A stretch of DNA of 64,000 nt from Diorhabda sublineata (lineage: Eukaryota; Arthropoda; Insecta; Coleoptera; Chrysomelidae): assembly GCF_026230105.1 (NCBI RefSeq), contig NC_079477.1, forward strand, positions 19,597,001 through 19,661,000, in the 5' to 3' direction. The position numbers and the translations under genes are program-made. The notes below the pieces were generated by a model, which saw only the letters and a list, made by a program, of their open reading frames with translations, was not told the origin of the DNA and made no database searches. Of this stretch, positions 32,450 through 43,944 are shown one piece after another; position 1 is the first letter of the stretch; the number at the start of each line of letters is the position of its first letter.

Positions 32450-33436
32450 CTGACACTAGAACCAAAAGAAATGATTTTTGGAATACGTGCAGTTTGAACA
32501 CTCTACTTTGAGAAAAAAATTGTTCTGCAATCAAGCGGCATTAGAAACTGGGTAGAAAACCTGGAAAACATCGGAAAATTGGTATTTTGTTAACAACGTG
32601 GAAGGGATTGAAAATTTCGATACAATATGATACAAACGGGACTTTGTGTGAAAATCCTTCAACAATTGATATATACAGCAGTGAAGTGGCCTCCCAAGTG
32701 GTTTCTATTTGTTATTCAAAGCTGAAATAATTGTGTTTAATAAATAAACAATGTAATTCTACTAATTTTTTATATTATTTTACTGAATTATTTCGGAAAG
32801 CACAGTTTGTTTCAAGATTCTGAACCTGCTTTTTCTCAGCGACCTCAGTTTTATTTTGAAATCCTATGCAACGATTTCTCACACGGTGAGGCAACAGGGA
32901 AGTCCGCGGGGGTCGCATTAAATAAAGATATTGTTGAATTAACATATATTTGTTCATTCTGGTTTCTACTAGTATTTTTTTCCTGCTTTTTCAGTTATTC
33001 CAGTTCGAAAATTCCAATTTCTTATAAACTTCACTCGGTCTATATGATTTCATCCTTTCTCCCACGTTTAAGAAATTTATTTCAATTGATGTGGAACTAT
33101 AGGTAATAAAAGATTATGATGTTAGGTCATAAATAGATAATTCGAACTGTCATAGTTGTTTTCAGAGCCGGGGAACGAATTCATGAAAATCAATTGTGTA
33201 TAAACGAAAAATCAACTTTATAATATTATGAGAATCTGATTTCAGTCTACTCAAATCACGAACCCACACAATTAGAGACCAATTAACTCAGCTTTTTGTG
33301 AAAATTTTCACGCTCTAAATACTCATTTCTATACATTGTATCAAAGTTCTCAATCCCTGCCACATTATTGATGAAATACCAATTTTTTTTAAAAGTACTC
33401 TTCCAAACTACATGTGTGCCAAAAATCATTACTAGC
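32450..33436. repeat. Inverted repeat pair (possible foldback element)
   Basis: The left arm (about 32450-32680) matches the complement of about 33270-33436: AATGATTTTTGG...CAGTTTGAA, AAATTGGTATTT, GGGATTGA, TCGATACAAT-type blocks, with indels. The roughly 600-bp interior has no gene; it includes a G+C-rich patch near 32885-32920. Confidence 0.4.
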
Positions 33437-33749
33437 GTCTGGACTAATAAACGAAATTACGAATTGATATATTTATTGAAGAGTCAAATACAATAATATG
33501 GAACAAGAGTGATCAATGAAATAAAAAAAATGACATATCTATATATTCAAGAAAAAAAATGTACAATAACAGTTTTCAAATCTATAATTAAATATCAACA
33601 TAAACATATAAATGTAATGTGAATTTAAATATCAGCTGCTTCCATTATTAAAACTGCAAACTCATGTATCTAATCAAATTAATGATCTCTCATCATTATA
33701 AACTCAGCCATTTGAAGAACAGAGCATAAAATTATGTTGCTGTCACTTG

Positions 33750-34003
33750 TTAAGCCACACTTCCTCCATTTGTTGCATTACCTGTACGTGCGTTACCCGA
33801 TTCTGCATCATCGTTTCTGCTAAGAGCGCATCCCAAGCAACAAATACAACATAAGAAAAACAAAAATCCAGCTAGAGCTACAAAAGCGATTGATAATATG
33901 ATAGTGATATAAACGAAGGCGAGCATGTAGGTACTCTTTCTGCAATATCCTAAAGTACCTGGGACGTAGCTCGGAGGATATTCTTTGTAAACCCAGTAGG
34001 CTC
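33750..34003 (-). CDS. TMEM272-like last exon, copy B
   Basis: Acceptor TTTTATTTTCAG at 34004; phase 1. Reads AYWVYKEYPPSYVPGTLG, YCRKSTYMLAFVYITIIL, a long hydrophobic helix, a Cys-rich membrane-proximal patch (FFLCCICCLGCAL, possible palmitoylation), then a polar Asn/Gly-rich tail ending GGSVA. 83 codons plus stop. Homologous to 41271-41521 throughout. No upstream exon of its own was found between 34.0 and 41.2 kb, which is filled with Penelope-like, Copia and Tc1 sequence. It may therefore be an alternative last exon for the exons at 51018 and 54681, or belong to a gene whose other exons were missed. Confidence 0.75.
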
Positions 34004-34289
34004 CTGAAAATAAAAAAGAAATCGATGCCATATTAGATTTTTCATGTTTTAAAGACAAATTGAGATCAAATAACATTTGTAACGTTACAAACTTCTTTTA
34101 TATATGAAATTTTTTTGTTAAATGTAACAACGTAAGAAAAGAAATCACACTAATATTATAGCATTAGCCTTTAACCAACCAATGATAGTTTTTATTTGAT
34201 GTGGAATCTCATGATAGACTTTTCGCGAGTTCTTGTCTTCTCTCAAATTTATGAAATGAAAAGTTATCAATTTTTGATCAATCTCTCAA

Positions 34290-35765
34290 AAATTATTAAG
34301 ATAACTGATTTTGGGCCTCTTCTGTTTTTCAATAATTTTTGGAAAATAAAATTTGACGTTTCGACTTTTCTTGAAGTTTTTATCAAAATATGATATTGAC
34401 ACTGACAATTTGTGTATTTATATTAATCAATAGATCAACTACATCATAAACATTAAAATAAGAATAAAATCAAAATAGAAAATGTTCTAATGAGAAAAAA
34501 ATAATTTTTCCTTAGTCCTTACATCTTAAATATGTAGCAGTACTTAATCGATCAAATTATTTGTAGTTTTATTAGAATTTACAAAATAGAGCTATAAATT
34601 TTACTTAAATTATTTAGATCTTTTTTATCATTTATAGCTTTTTCGTTTTTATGAATGTGAACCATTTCTAAAAATTGTCTTTTTCGTGTATTAGATTCCG
34701 TTCTAAGAATTTTTGAATCTTTATAATTGAATTTATGTTATTTCGATATTTCAAGTTTTATTTTTTTTATTGTATTAATGACCTTTTAGTCTATTTTCTA
34801 AATATTGAGAGGTCTGCCCTATGTAGACAGCGTCACAATTAGTACAAGGCACTTGATATATCATATTATTTCTTTTGTTTTTTGGTGTTTTAGATTTCAA
34901 TTTAGTGAAATATTTGGATAATTTATTATGTCCTTTATGACGTATACTAATATCATATTTATTATCATATTTATTATATAATAATCTGATAGTTGTTGGG
35001 AAAGTCCTTGTACATATGGTAAATGTTTTATGTTTCGATGGTCCGTTTCTGTTTTATTTTTTAATTGATTGTTGTTTATCCTTTTCATGAATACGTTGTT
35101 TATCATTTTTTCCGGATAATTACTTTCTTTCAATGCAGTTTTTGCTTTTTGAATAGCTAAGCATCTAAATTCAGGATCTGATAGTTGGATAAATCTATCA
35201 GCCAAACTTATTATTACTGATCTTTTTTGTGACATAGGATGACATGAATTGAAGTTCAAATATCTCGATGACCAAGTTGGTTTCGTATACATGTTGGGAA
35301 AAAATATTTATATCAAGTTTGCTTAAGACACTTTCCTTGAGATCTTCCATTACCAACTGTGCTATAACACTTGAAATGGAAACCCCCATAGCACAACCAT
35401 CAATTTGTTTGCATATTCTATTTTCATATTTGAAGTAGGTTATTGTTAGTGTGAGTTCTGTAGCTTTTATAAATTCGTCCTGAGGTATTTCTGTATAATC
35501 TTGAATTTTGTCCCACAATATATTTTTGGTAATAGGAATACTTGTATATAAAGAAACTACATCTAACGAAATAAATACATATTCGTCAGGAACCTTTTTA
35601 TTTTTAATTTTTTTTTTGAAATCCCAAAATAAACTTAGATAAAACGTGATTTTGATATATATACTGCAGGCGACTATTTGTAAATTTTTTGCAATTTTGT
35701 AGAGGATATTTTCGTAATTTCGTAAGTTTGGCTTCAACTTCATATCTAAGATCAATGTTATGGTA

Positions 35766-35766
<1 letters not shown>
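34290..35766 (-). mobile_element. Penelope-like retroelement, 5' truncated and internally deleted
   Basis: Reverse transcriptase part: VPDEYVFISLDVVSLYTSIP, then NRICKQIDGCAMGVSISSVI with AQLVMEDLKESVL, typical of Penelope-like RT. The following segment with the catalytic YxDD is deleted; the frame shifts to SRYLNFNSCHPMSQKRSVII and SLADRFIQLSDPEF. An EN linker follows. Around 34805-34870 the minus strand gives QVPCTNCDAVYIGQT, a GIY-YIG nuclease start with its Cys pair. The C-terminus reads KRQFLEMVHIHKNEK, then KIYSSIL and stop (34579). The 3' noncoding part (34290-34578) matches 13757-14190. Cut on the 5' side at a (TA)n tract. Confidence 0.82.
34348..34394 (-). ncRNA. Hammerhead-like motif in Penelope-like 3' region (candidate)
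   Basis: Minus strand: ATATTT, core TTGATAA, stem II ACTT-CAAG-loop-AAGT, CGAAAC, GTC, then AAATTTT which can pair with the start to form stem I. Same T3/A8 core as the copies at 13339 and 14070. This is the best-preserved copy together with 13339. Confidence 0.35.

Positions 35767-35810
<44 letters not shown>
35767..35810. repeat. (TA)n microsatellite
   Basis: About 22 TA units, exactly at the 5' truncation point of the Penelope-like element. Confidence 0.95.
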
Positions 35811-35812
<2 letters not shown>

Positions 35813-35929
35813 AAGGTGGATTCTTTGCTGACTAGTTAGAACAAAAAAATATATGGGAGTTCCAGCAAATTTTGGAATTTGTGTACTCTTTATTAAACTA
35901 AAAATCCAAGCTGTATGCAAGGAAAAAAG

Positions 35930-37900
35930 GTATAATTAAAGAAATTTGTGAAAGAAAAGAAATATTCATAGAAGCACTGTTAGTTGAAGGTATGTCAAAC
36001 AATTTGATATCAGTAGGCAAATAATCATATCAATAATGATATGTCAGATATGAATCGTATCATTTTATCCAAAAATAATTCTATAGAGATGAAAATACTG
36101 CGAACGATCAAGGGAGTCACCCTCATGGACCGAATAGGGAGTGATGAAGAGTATTAAACTTGAGTACACAATGTACACACCATGAGAAAATAGAATATCA
36201 GAGAATGTATAGAACTCTTTTAGACAAAGTAATAACGAAATTTGCAGAAATCAACTTATCTAGAGAGCTTTTGGGTGAAGGAATAGAATGCTCAGCCAAT
36301 GAACTACACAGGTCACCTATCGAAGCCAACACCGACTTTGATATGGTAGAAAAATAATGGCCTGTCAAAGTTAAGAATAGTTGGAAGTCAAGCGTGGGCA
36401 ATAATTTCATCAAAACAAAATAAACTAGACAAACCTGCACAACTATGCATAATGGTAGGTAGAGCAGGATATAGATTATGGGATTTCAAAACAAATATGA
36501 TCTTTTGTTCAAGAGATGTTAGGTTCAATGGAGAACAAATATATTATGACATTTTAATGAAAAACGAAAATATTGATAAAAAAGATATAATAACACAAAT
36601 TGAAAAAGAAAAAGGAATAGAAGAAGGAGAAGACAGAATCGAGATTGAAATTTGTGATGAAAGTGAATCAAAGCACAGTAATGACGGATAGTTTTGACAA
36701 TCTACAAGAAACTACACCAACAATAGATGAAACAGGTAGAAAGATAAATAAACCAAAATATCTAAGTGAATATGAGATATAAAATGCGTACTGCCTAATA
36801 TCCACTGATCACGTAATCCAGTATAGTACAATGATGCAGTAAAAATCAAAGAATGGACAGAGGCTATTGAAAAAGAATGAAATTCTAACGAAAAACTAAA
36901 TATTTGGACGTATAAACGAAGTTGGTATTAAAAGGGTCAGGATTGTGGCAGAAGGTTTTAGATTAAGAAGGAGGATCTATTTAATCCAGTTTATTCACCA
37001 GTTGCCAGGATATCTACATTAAGATTATTAATATCTATCGCATCGCAATAGTACTTAAAAATAAGACATTGCTACTGTATTTTTAAATGGGGAATTGAAG
37101 AGTGAAATACATATTCATGCGCCATTAGGGACAAGAGTTAAATCACAAATATTAAAATTAAACAGAGCACTGTATGGACTCAGAGAGACACCAAAGGTTT
37201 GGAACGATACTTTTTATGGTTTTGCTGTGAAAAATAAGTTTGAATGATCAAAATTTTATTGTTGTTTATACTGTAATGAGAAAGTATGGATTTTATTTCA
37301 CGTAGATGATATGTTAGTCCTTGGAAAACATTATGAAGTGGAATAAACTGCCAAACTTCTAAAATAATACTTTCAATCAAAGGATTTGGGCGAAATTAAA
37401 AAGTTTCTAGTAACGCATATTAGTAGATATAGAGAAGATATGAATAAATGAAGGAAAATTTATAGAAAAATTGCCAGTTAATTTCAATATGGAAGAATGC
37501 AAAGGGAAACAGACACCAATGGATAAACAATTTCAATACAACCCAGAAAATGAAGTAATAGATCTTCCTTTAAGGCAGTTGATTGGAGGACCGATGTATT
37601 CATCAACAGCAAACAGACCAGATATAACATTTTCAGTGCCTATTTAAGCAGATTTCTAGACAAACCAACCGCTGAAACTTAGATCGCAGGCAAAAGAATT
37701 CTACGCTATTTATAAGAAACAAAAGAAAAGAAATTGATTTTCTATAAAAATAATAGCTATTATGTATTATTTAAAGGATATTCAGATGCTGAATTATTTT
37801 CAAAGAAGCAGAATTGTGTAGCACTGTCGACTGCAGAAACGGAGTATGTGGCAACGGCTACTTGTGCTCAAGATTCTATCAATCTTAAAGGAATTTTTAT
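35930..37900 (+). pseudogene. Ty1/Copia retrotransposon pol, heavily decayed
   Basis: Pieces in Copia order: the gag-pre-integrase motif LLVEGMSNNLISVGK (35975); the integrase C-terminal half HHEKIEYQRMYRTLLDKV, INLSRELLGEGIECSANELH; MVGRAGYRLWDFKTN with CSRDVRF; RT pieces TVFLNGELKSEIHIHAP, LNRALYGLRETPKVWN and HVDDMLVLGKH (the YVDD-type box is HVDD); FQSKDLGEIKKFL; then RNase H ending with ALSTAETEYVAT and INLKGIFME. Many stops and shifts. RNase H is broken off at 37905 by a small inverted-repeat insertion. No long terminal repeats could be confirmed. Confidence 0.78.
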
Positions 37901-37901
37901 G

Positions 37902-38212
37902 GAGGGTAGAGGTAAGGAGAACCATCTCTGTGCTACAGAATATGTCCATCAAATTCTTTACGTTAGGGAGGCGCTACTATCACATGAGAGTAAATTTTAA
38001 ATAAAGCGACGACTCTAGTCATTTAAAATTTTTTAAGACTGCATATTCAAATAAGACGGACGGAAGACTGCACTGAATGATCATATGATATCTCGTACGA
38101 CAGGAGCGCCTTTCTGGTCAAATTTTAAATTATGATTTATCGTCTACAAGCGGACAGTTTTTAAGCTAAGCTCCCATATGAGATGGTACTCCTTACCTCT
38201 ACCCTTCATAGG
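37902..38212. mobile_element. Small inverted-repeat element inside the Copia RNase H frame
   Basis: GGGTAGAGGTAAGGAG followed by ACCATCTC at 37906 recurs inverted at about 38181-38206. The unit is about 300 bp and has no coding capacity; the 88-codon frame running into it is an artefact of insertion. A flanking direct repeat is not clear. Confidence 0.5.
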
Positions 38213-38890
38213 AATTTTAAGTGATTTTAGAATCGTTAACGAAACAAACTTTATTGTGACAATAAAAGTTATTTTAATATCAATAACTAACGGAAATATA
38301 TATAAAAATAATATGATATAAAAAATCATTAATTGAAAGATTTAGTTGCCAAAAAGGAGTTACTGATTGAATATTCAACTGATCAAAATCGTGTAAATAA
38401 GAAGAGTTCAGTTCAGTACACTTAACCTAATTTTTAGTTGTCAAGTAGTTAATACGCTTTATTACTTTTTCTTTGCTTTAATAATAAAGTATATAAGTTA
38501 CAAGTTGAAATACATAATCTTATTTATTGTTTCCATGTCCCAATAACAAAAATAATAGTAAAAAAACCATATTTGTAAGTAAATCGACACTGGACGGAGA
38601 GGTATGATGTTGGAATTACAATTAGTAAGAGTGAATAACGTAATTTTGTAGATTAAGTAAGGAGTATACATAAATTAGTGATAAGAAAATATACCATGTG
38701 TTTCTCTCATTTTCACTTTATCTTCAATATTTCAAATATCTTTTTTTAAACTAAAGATTCAAATTTCAAGATTTCAGAAAAAAAGACTTGTTTTTTTTTT
38801 CAAAAGTAATAGAGCTAGATCCCTTTAGACCTCTTCAATTTAATTTTGTTATATTTCATGATTTCTATTACAATTGTTATTTCACAAATA

Positions 38891-40211
38891 AACACCTCAC
38901 AAAAATTATCGCATCACTCATTATTTTTTAAATATTTTAAATGTGTTGCCTCTTTTTCGAAGTTTATTATTAATACGAATTAAAACACCAATAGATATCT
39001 ACGCCTTTTGCAACATTTATTTTAATTCAGTTTAATCTAAAGTTTCATTTACCAAAACATAGAAAATTGTACAATACATCTATACAAAAAAATGAACGGT
39101 TCTTAAACTAAAACCAGCCAATGAATTTCTAATAGCCTGTGTTGCCGCCCCTCGCTCTAATTACAGCTTCCATTCGTTTTGAAAGGCTTCTAAACAGGTT
39201 CTGGACGTATCCTTGCGGCATATTTTCCCAGAAGTTAAAAAGAACATTTTGAAGATCATCTGTTTTTATTGGTGCCGGATGTTACTGATTTTGCCACCCT
39301 AGATGGTCCCAGACATGCTCTATTGGGTTAAGGTCCGGACTACGTGCAGGCCAATTCAGGGTGGGTATCTCGAGCTCTTCCAAGTACTGCCGAACCACTC
39401 TAGCAGCGTGTTGACGAGCATTATCGTGCATTAGCACAGAGTTGTCACCGATATGAGGCATATAGGGCATTACATGGGGTTCTAGTATAATGGTTATGTA
39501 CCTGTCAGCATTTAGTCTTCCATCATTCACTGGTACTAACTCCGAGCGACCCTCGATAGAAATTCTTCACCAAACCATGATAGAGCCACCACCAAAGCTT
39601 TCAGTTTGACAAAAATTAACCTAATCGTGCCGTTCACCACGTTGCCTATGTACTGGTATACGCCTATCTGATAAATACAGAAAAAATCTTGATTCATCCG
39701 TGAATAAAATATTGGACCAATCTTGAATATTCCAATTTCCGAATTCTCGAGAAAATTCCAATCTTGCTACTCGATGTTCTCTGGTAAGACGTGGTCCTCT
39801 AGCTGGCATGCCTACTTCTTAACGCCGTTAACCTCAAATAACGATCATCTACTACAGCGACGTATCTTTGACTGCGGCCATCTTGTATGAGCGCAATGAT
39901 TCTAGCGGCTTCTTCATTCGTCACATGTCTTGTTAAATGTTGAGGCACATCAATTATTAACAAAATAAATTTATATTTTCATTATAAAATAACACAATTT
40001 GCTTAGACAGTTCTCGTTCTCAATGCATTCTCCAATACTCGAGCATTTTTGCTTAAAAAAAAATTTGTTAGAAATTGTGATATTTTTTGCCCATGATAAG
40101 AAACCAGAAATACTATTAAGTTGATACATATACAGATTGTCCCAAAAAACTAAAATTAAATATTAAAAATATCTTAAAATACCAGTGATGCGATAATTTT
40201 TGTGGGGTGTT
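38891..40211 (-). mobile_element. Tc1-like transposon with both ends
   Basis: Terminal inverted repeats of about 28 bp (AACACCTCAC, then AAAAATTATCGCATCACT) start at 38891 and end at 40211, each flanked by TA. Total 1.32 kb. Confidence 0.88.
39282..39955 (-). pseudogene. Tc1 transposase (DD34E-type), internally deleted
   Basis: The N-terminus reads LTRHVTNEEAARIIALIQDG, then RYVAVVDDRYLRLTALRSRH; the rest of the HTH/linker is lost before RGPRLTREHRVARLEFSREF. First catalytic block NILFTDESRFFL; then RQRGERHD, a break, and YMPHIGDNSVLMHDNARQHA (second Asp); third block WPARSPDLNPIEHVWDHLG with Glu in IEHVWD. Stops and shifts lie near 39530-39620 and 39810. Not functional. Confidence 0.82.
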
Positions 40212-40855
40212 TAGTTGCGTATTGACGCAAAGAAAGTTGATGCCTATTGAGTTGATGAGATAAGTTGATGCTTATTGTTTCATGACTGGCGAGACTATTA
40301 ATTCCACTATCTACTGTCAACCACTTCACGATAGCGCTGGACCGCACATATTTTTAGAGACTTAGTGCATGTATCTGGCTCGTCCTTTCTCCATCGGACA
40401 TCGGACATTTTTTTCAGTATCTGTAATGTTTTTCGCCCGAAAAGGTTTATCATTTATTTAAGAAAAACATATGATTATATATGTCGCAGATACTAGGAAC
40501 GTAGGAGGCTACGAAAGGATTGGAATGTGCAATATCACCGGCTGGTTAATTTCGGTAGAAGAAATGGTGCAATGTGGATTGGTTCATAAAAATAATACAA
40601 GTAGTTTTACGAATGTTTCCTGACATTCACATCATTGTTAGACAAATAAGTTTCTAATGTGTGAAAAGAATATTAGACAATATTTCTTTGAACCTTCACA
40701 AATGAAACAATTCATAGTACTATTAGTAAGATTTTTTAATAAAAAATGACACTATTATAATTTAATTGACTATTTCCTTCGAAAAATTTAAGCCAACCAA
40801 AAAGATGTAATATTTTATGTTTACCTAGCAACGATCAAATTTCAGCGATAATACT

Positions 40856-40891
40856 GCACTAGTGCAAATTATCGATAATTTGCACTAGTGC
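40856..40891. repeat. 36-bp perfect palindrome
   Basis: GCACTAGTGCAAATTATC is followed immediately by its exact reverse complement, centred on ATCGAT at 40871-40876. No spacer and no mismatch. It lies 380 bp downstream of a TMEM272-like last exon. Confidence 0.92.
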
Positions 40892-41003
40892 CAAATTTCC
40901 GTCTAGGATTAATAAACATCATTTGGTTTTAATTTTATATTTTAAGAAAAGGAACAATTATTGTTTATTTTAAATTAAACTTTTCTCAGGAAATAGTCTG
41001 CCA

Positions 41004-41112
41004 AAATGCCCTCTCGTGCATGTCAAATTGTCTTATAATTTCCTCTCGTGCGCATTCGCGCACTCGAGAAAATTAAATTATCGACAATTTGACATGCACT
41101 CGGGGGACATTA
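41004..41112. repeat. Long imperfect hairpin
   Basis: Arms of about 50 bp (TGCATGTCAAATTGTC on the left, GACAATTTGACATGCA on the right; inner stem TCTCGTGCG/CGCACTCGAG) around a short CATT-type loop near 41053-41057. It is about 110 bp from the perfect palindrome and has a similar theme (GTGCAnnTCAAATT / GTGCAAATTATC). Confidence 0.85.
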
Positions 41113-41270
41113 ATATTGATTATTGCATAAGAATATGTAATTTATTTTTATATTTGGTATCATTTCCAATACAATATATGTTTTAAAATAAAATAAATGT
41201 AAGCTCGTTAAAAATACTCCCAATATTATTAGTAACAAATTCTTAGATGTATTCATAATAACAACTACCG

Positions 41271-41521
41271 TCACTCTTCTCTTCCTTTTTTCAAGTCTTC
41301 GTTTTCTCCTGCTTGTGATTCAACATCGCAATCTGCATATTTACTGAGACAATATAAACAGCAAGCACAACAGATCAAAGCTCCAATCAAAGCTAAAAGT
41401 ATTCCCGATAATACTATTGTAATATAAACAAAAGCAAATAAGTAGGCCGTTTTCTGACAATATAATGGTCCATCCGTTTCGTTATAACTGGGAGGATATT
41501 CTTTGTATACCCAATATGATC
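41271..41521 (-). CDS. TMEM272-like last exon, copy C
   Basis: Acceptor TATTTTTAG at 41522; phase 1. Reads SYWVYKEYPPSYNETDG, LYCQKTAYLFAFVYITIV, a helix with GALICCACCLYCL, then the acidic tail ending KKGREE. 82 codons plus stop. Upstream exons in the same phase are at 51018-51137 and 54681-54803, giving a protein with the expected helix order; the N-terminal exon is not identified. Confidence 0.8.
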
Positions 41522-41764
41522 CTAAAAATATAATTTAAAATGATGGTGAGCACCACCGAGAAAGTTCAGTTCACAAAATATTGTCAATAATTTTAATCTA
41601 TTAACAAAATATGAAGTGATAGGATAGATTGTTAGTATTCTAAGCCATGCTAAAATATATAATGTGAAGGTGTAGAGAAGTTGAACATGAGGTTCTACTA
41701 GGTATTGACATGCTGTAGACGCACAATTAACGAAAAGTCTTTGTAAGAAAAGATTTTATTTATG

Positions 41765-41932
41765 TTGTAACTACCCTCATAGTACATAGGTGTGGGTGGC
41801 CGTTGAAGCAGTTGAGCACATAGGCCTTCAGATAGGCTCGTCGTGCCCCACTTGACGTTGCCAAAGTCCGGTGTCCTTTGAGAAGCCGATCAGGCGCTTT
41901 GGCTTGAACCCTTTGTTCTTGTAACTACCCTC
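41765..41932. mobile_element. 140-bp G+C-richer insert flanked by a 14-bp direct repeat
   Basis: TTGTAACTACCCTC occurs at 41765-41778 and 41919-41932. The insert between them is distinctly G+C-richer than its surroundings, and one minus-strand frame is open throughout. The repeat length suits target-primed retrotransposition (SINE-like or processed fragment). Source not recognised. Confidence 0.45.
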
Positions 41933-42289
41933 TACAACAAACTTGAAGAGAGTCATCTTTTAGGCAAACAAAAATTTGATGAATCACTTCATCTATCTCA
42001 TCCCCCTTTTTAAAGCAACGACTACGTCATTTTATATAAAATAATAACCAGATATCACACATAACAAAATCAAATTAGTAAGGTGAATATTCATTGACAT
42101 TATTTGGCTGTTGCAAGAACATCGGGTTAACTTTTTGTGATGTACTAGTACTAATTGAACGTTGATCATCAAGCTTATTTGTTTTTACTAATCCTGTTCG
42201 ACAAAAAAAATTGGTTGCTGGTGTTAGTGAATATTTGTTCATCCACACACACTAACAGGTAGAAAAATCATTAATATCATAGTATGTAT

Positions 42290-42560
42290 GTTCCATCACC
42301 TGCTACTATATTAGAAATAATACGATGTTCATTTAACATTTCTAACGTTCTCCGTAAATCGTTTATGGTACTCAAGAAGTAACAATTTTTTTCACATCAG
42401 TAACTGCAGAACAGGGCATACCAGCAAGTACCTCATCACCAAGCAATATGCGTTCACTTTTAAATTTGTTATACCAGCAAAACATATTTGCTTGTGAAGG
42501 ACTTTCGCCACCAAATGCGCGTTGAAATCTTTAAAAACTTTGATGTTCACATAAAACGAC
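42290..42560 (-). pseudogene. Mariner transposase N-terminal scrap
   Basis: The minus strand reads FQRAFGGESPSQANMFCWYN, then KFKSERILLGDEVLAGMP: the HTH and linker (CYEWFKRFKxGRxSxEDExRxGRP-type) of mariner/SETMAR transposases. No catalytic domain. Confidence 0.5.
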
Positions 42561-43940
42561 CTTGAAATTAGCGCGCATATGTTTTCGTAACAAATTTATA
42601 TATCGATGGCAAATCATATGTACACCACTGTTTACCCGTGGTTTCTCAAAATATACAAAGTGGCTCTCGTATGTGATTGATGGAAGCAGTGTGAACTAGT
42701 CTATATGTGATAGAAATTATCGAAAAAGACAAGAGGAATTAAAATTACAGAATAATGTCGAGGTTATTTATCTATTTCAAACAAAAACCATTATGATATT
42801 ATAGTGAAACATTATAAAGAGAAAAGGCACGTAATTAATAAAGGTTTTGAAGTATATTTTTGTTTTCTCTTGAAGTAAACGATTAAAAATGATATAATCT
42901 CAACATTTGAATACTGCTAATGTAGGAATATGATTTACATTTAATTTGTACCAAGCGAGCTAGATAAGCTAAATTGAGTAAGCGGAATCTTTCTCTTTGG
43001 TGTTTATATTGTGAGTAAGTGTTCATAGATGGTATGCAGGATATTATGAAAATTCTAAAAAATATATAAAATTGACTAGATATACTTATCTGTTCAACAC
43101 TAGACCATGCATATTATATTATAGGACTAATTCTATTGTGCCGCCTTTGAGCTAAAACTATTGGTGTAGGAAATGTTTCCAAAAAGTAAAACTATTCATA
43201 CAGACAGAAGAGAAGTTTCAGAGAAATAAAAATACCGTGAAAAATATATAAGTGAATAAATGATCCAATTCCCCTTTAGTGAATATTGTGGTTTTTATAG
43301 TAAATTCTTGATGCTTCGACCTTATTTCGGTAAAATGTGATATTGTCAACTATGAAAATAAATAATAATAATAGTTATTTTTCTTCAAGCATATAATAAT
43401 ATCTATATTATCTTCGGCAACACAGATCGTAGAAATTGGCTGACGCCCCGGCAGTGCAAGAATCTGGGCTCAACAATAATGATAGCCGTTTACTCCTAGT
43501 AACATAATGTACTATTATGTATCAAGGCATTCTAGTCATACTTCTTGTCACGACGCTGAAGATGCCGAAGCGTTGTGCCGATACAGCTGAAAAATATGAT
43601 TATTTTTTAAAAATAATTAGTTTGAATTATTCGTAATGTTAGAAGGTTGTAAGATGGTTGACATATGATCGTCTGCTGTCGAACATGAAGCGAATGGCAG
43701 TTCAGTTACTTCAGTGCCTAGACACAGAAAAGGGGTTTCACTGCAGATTTCTATCGAACAATCGGCATTAATGTTTCACTTTACTGTCGATTTCGAAACA
43801 AAAATTCATTTCATTTTTCTAATCTATTTTCTAAACGTTGACATATTTGTTCTATATAAATAGCATATATAATGCAATGTATACTCCTATCTTCCTTATT
43901 TTGATGATGTTATTTTGCTATTTTGTTGACAAATAATGAG
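42561..43940. other. No gene recognised
   Basis: A/T-rich sequence with short frames only. Near 43300-43350 the minus strand has a decayed hammerhead-like arrangement (ACC, loop, GGTCGAAGCATC). Confidence 0.5.
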
Positions 43941-43944
43941 TTAA

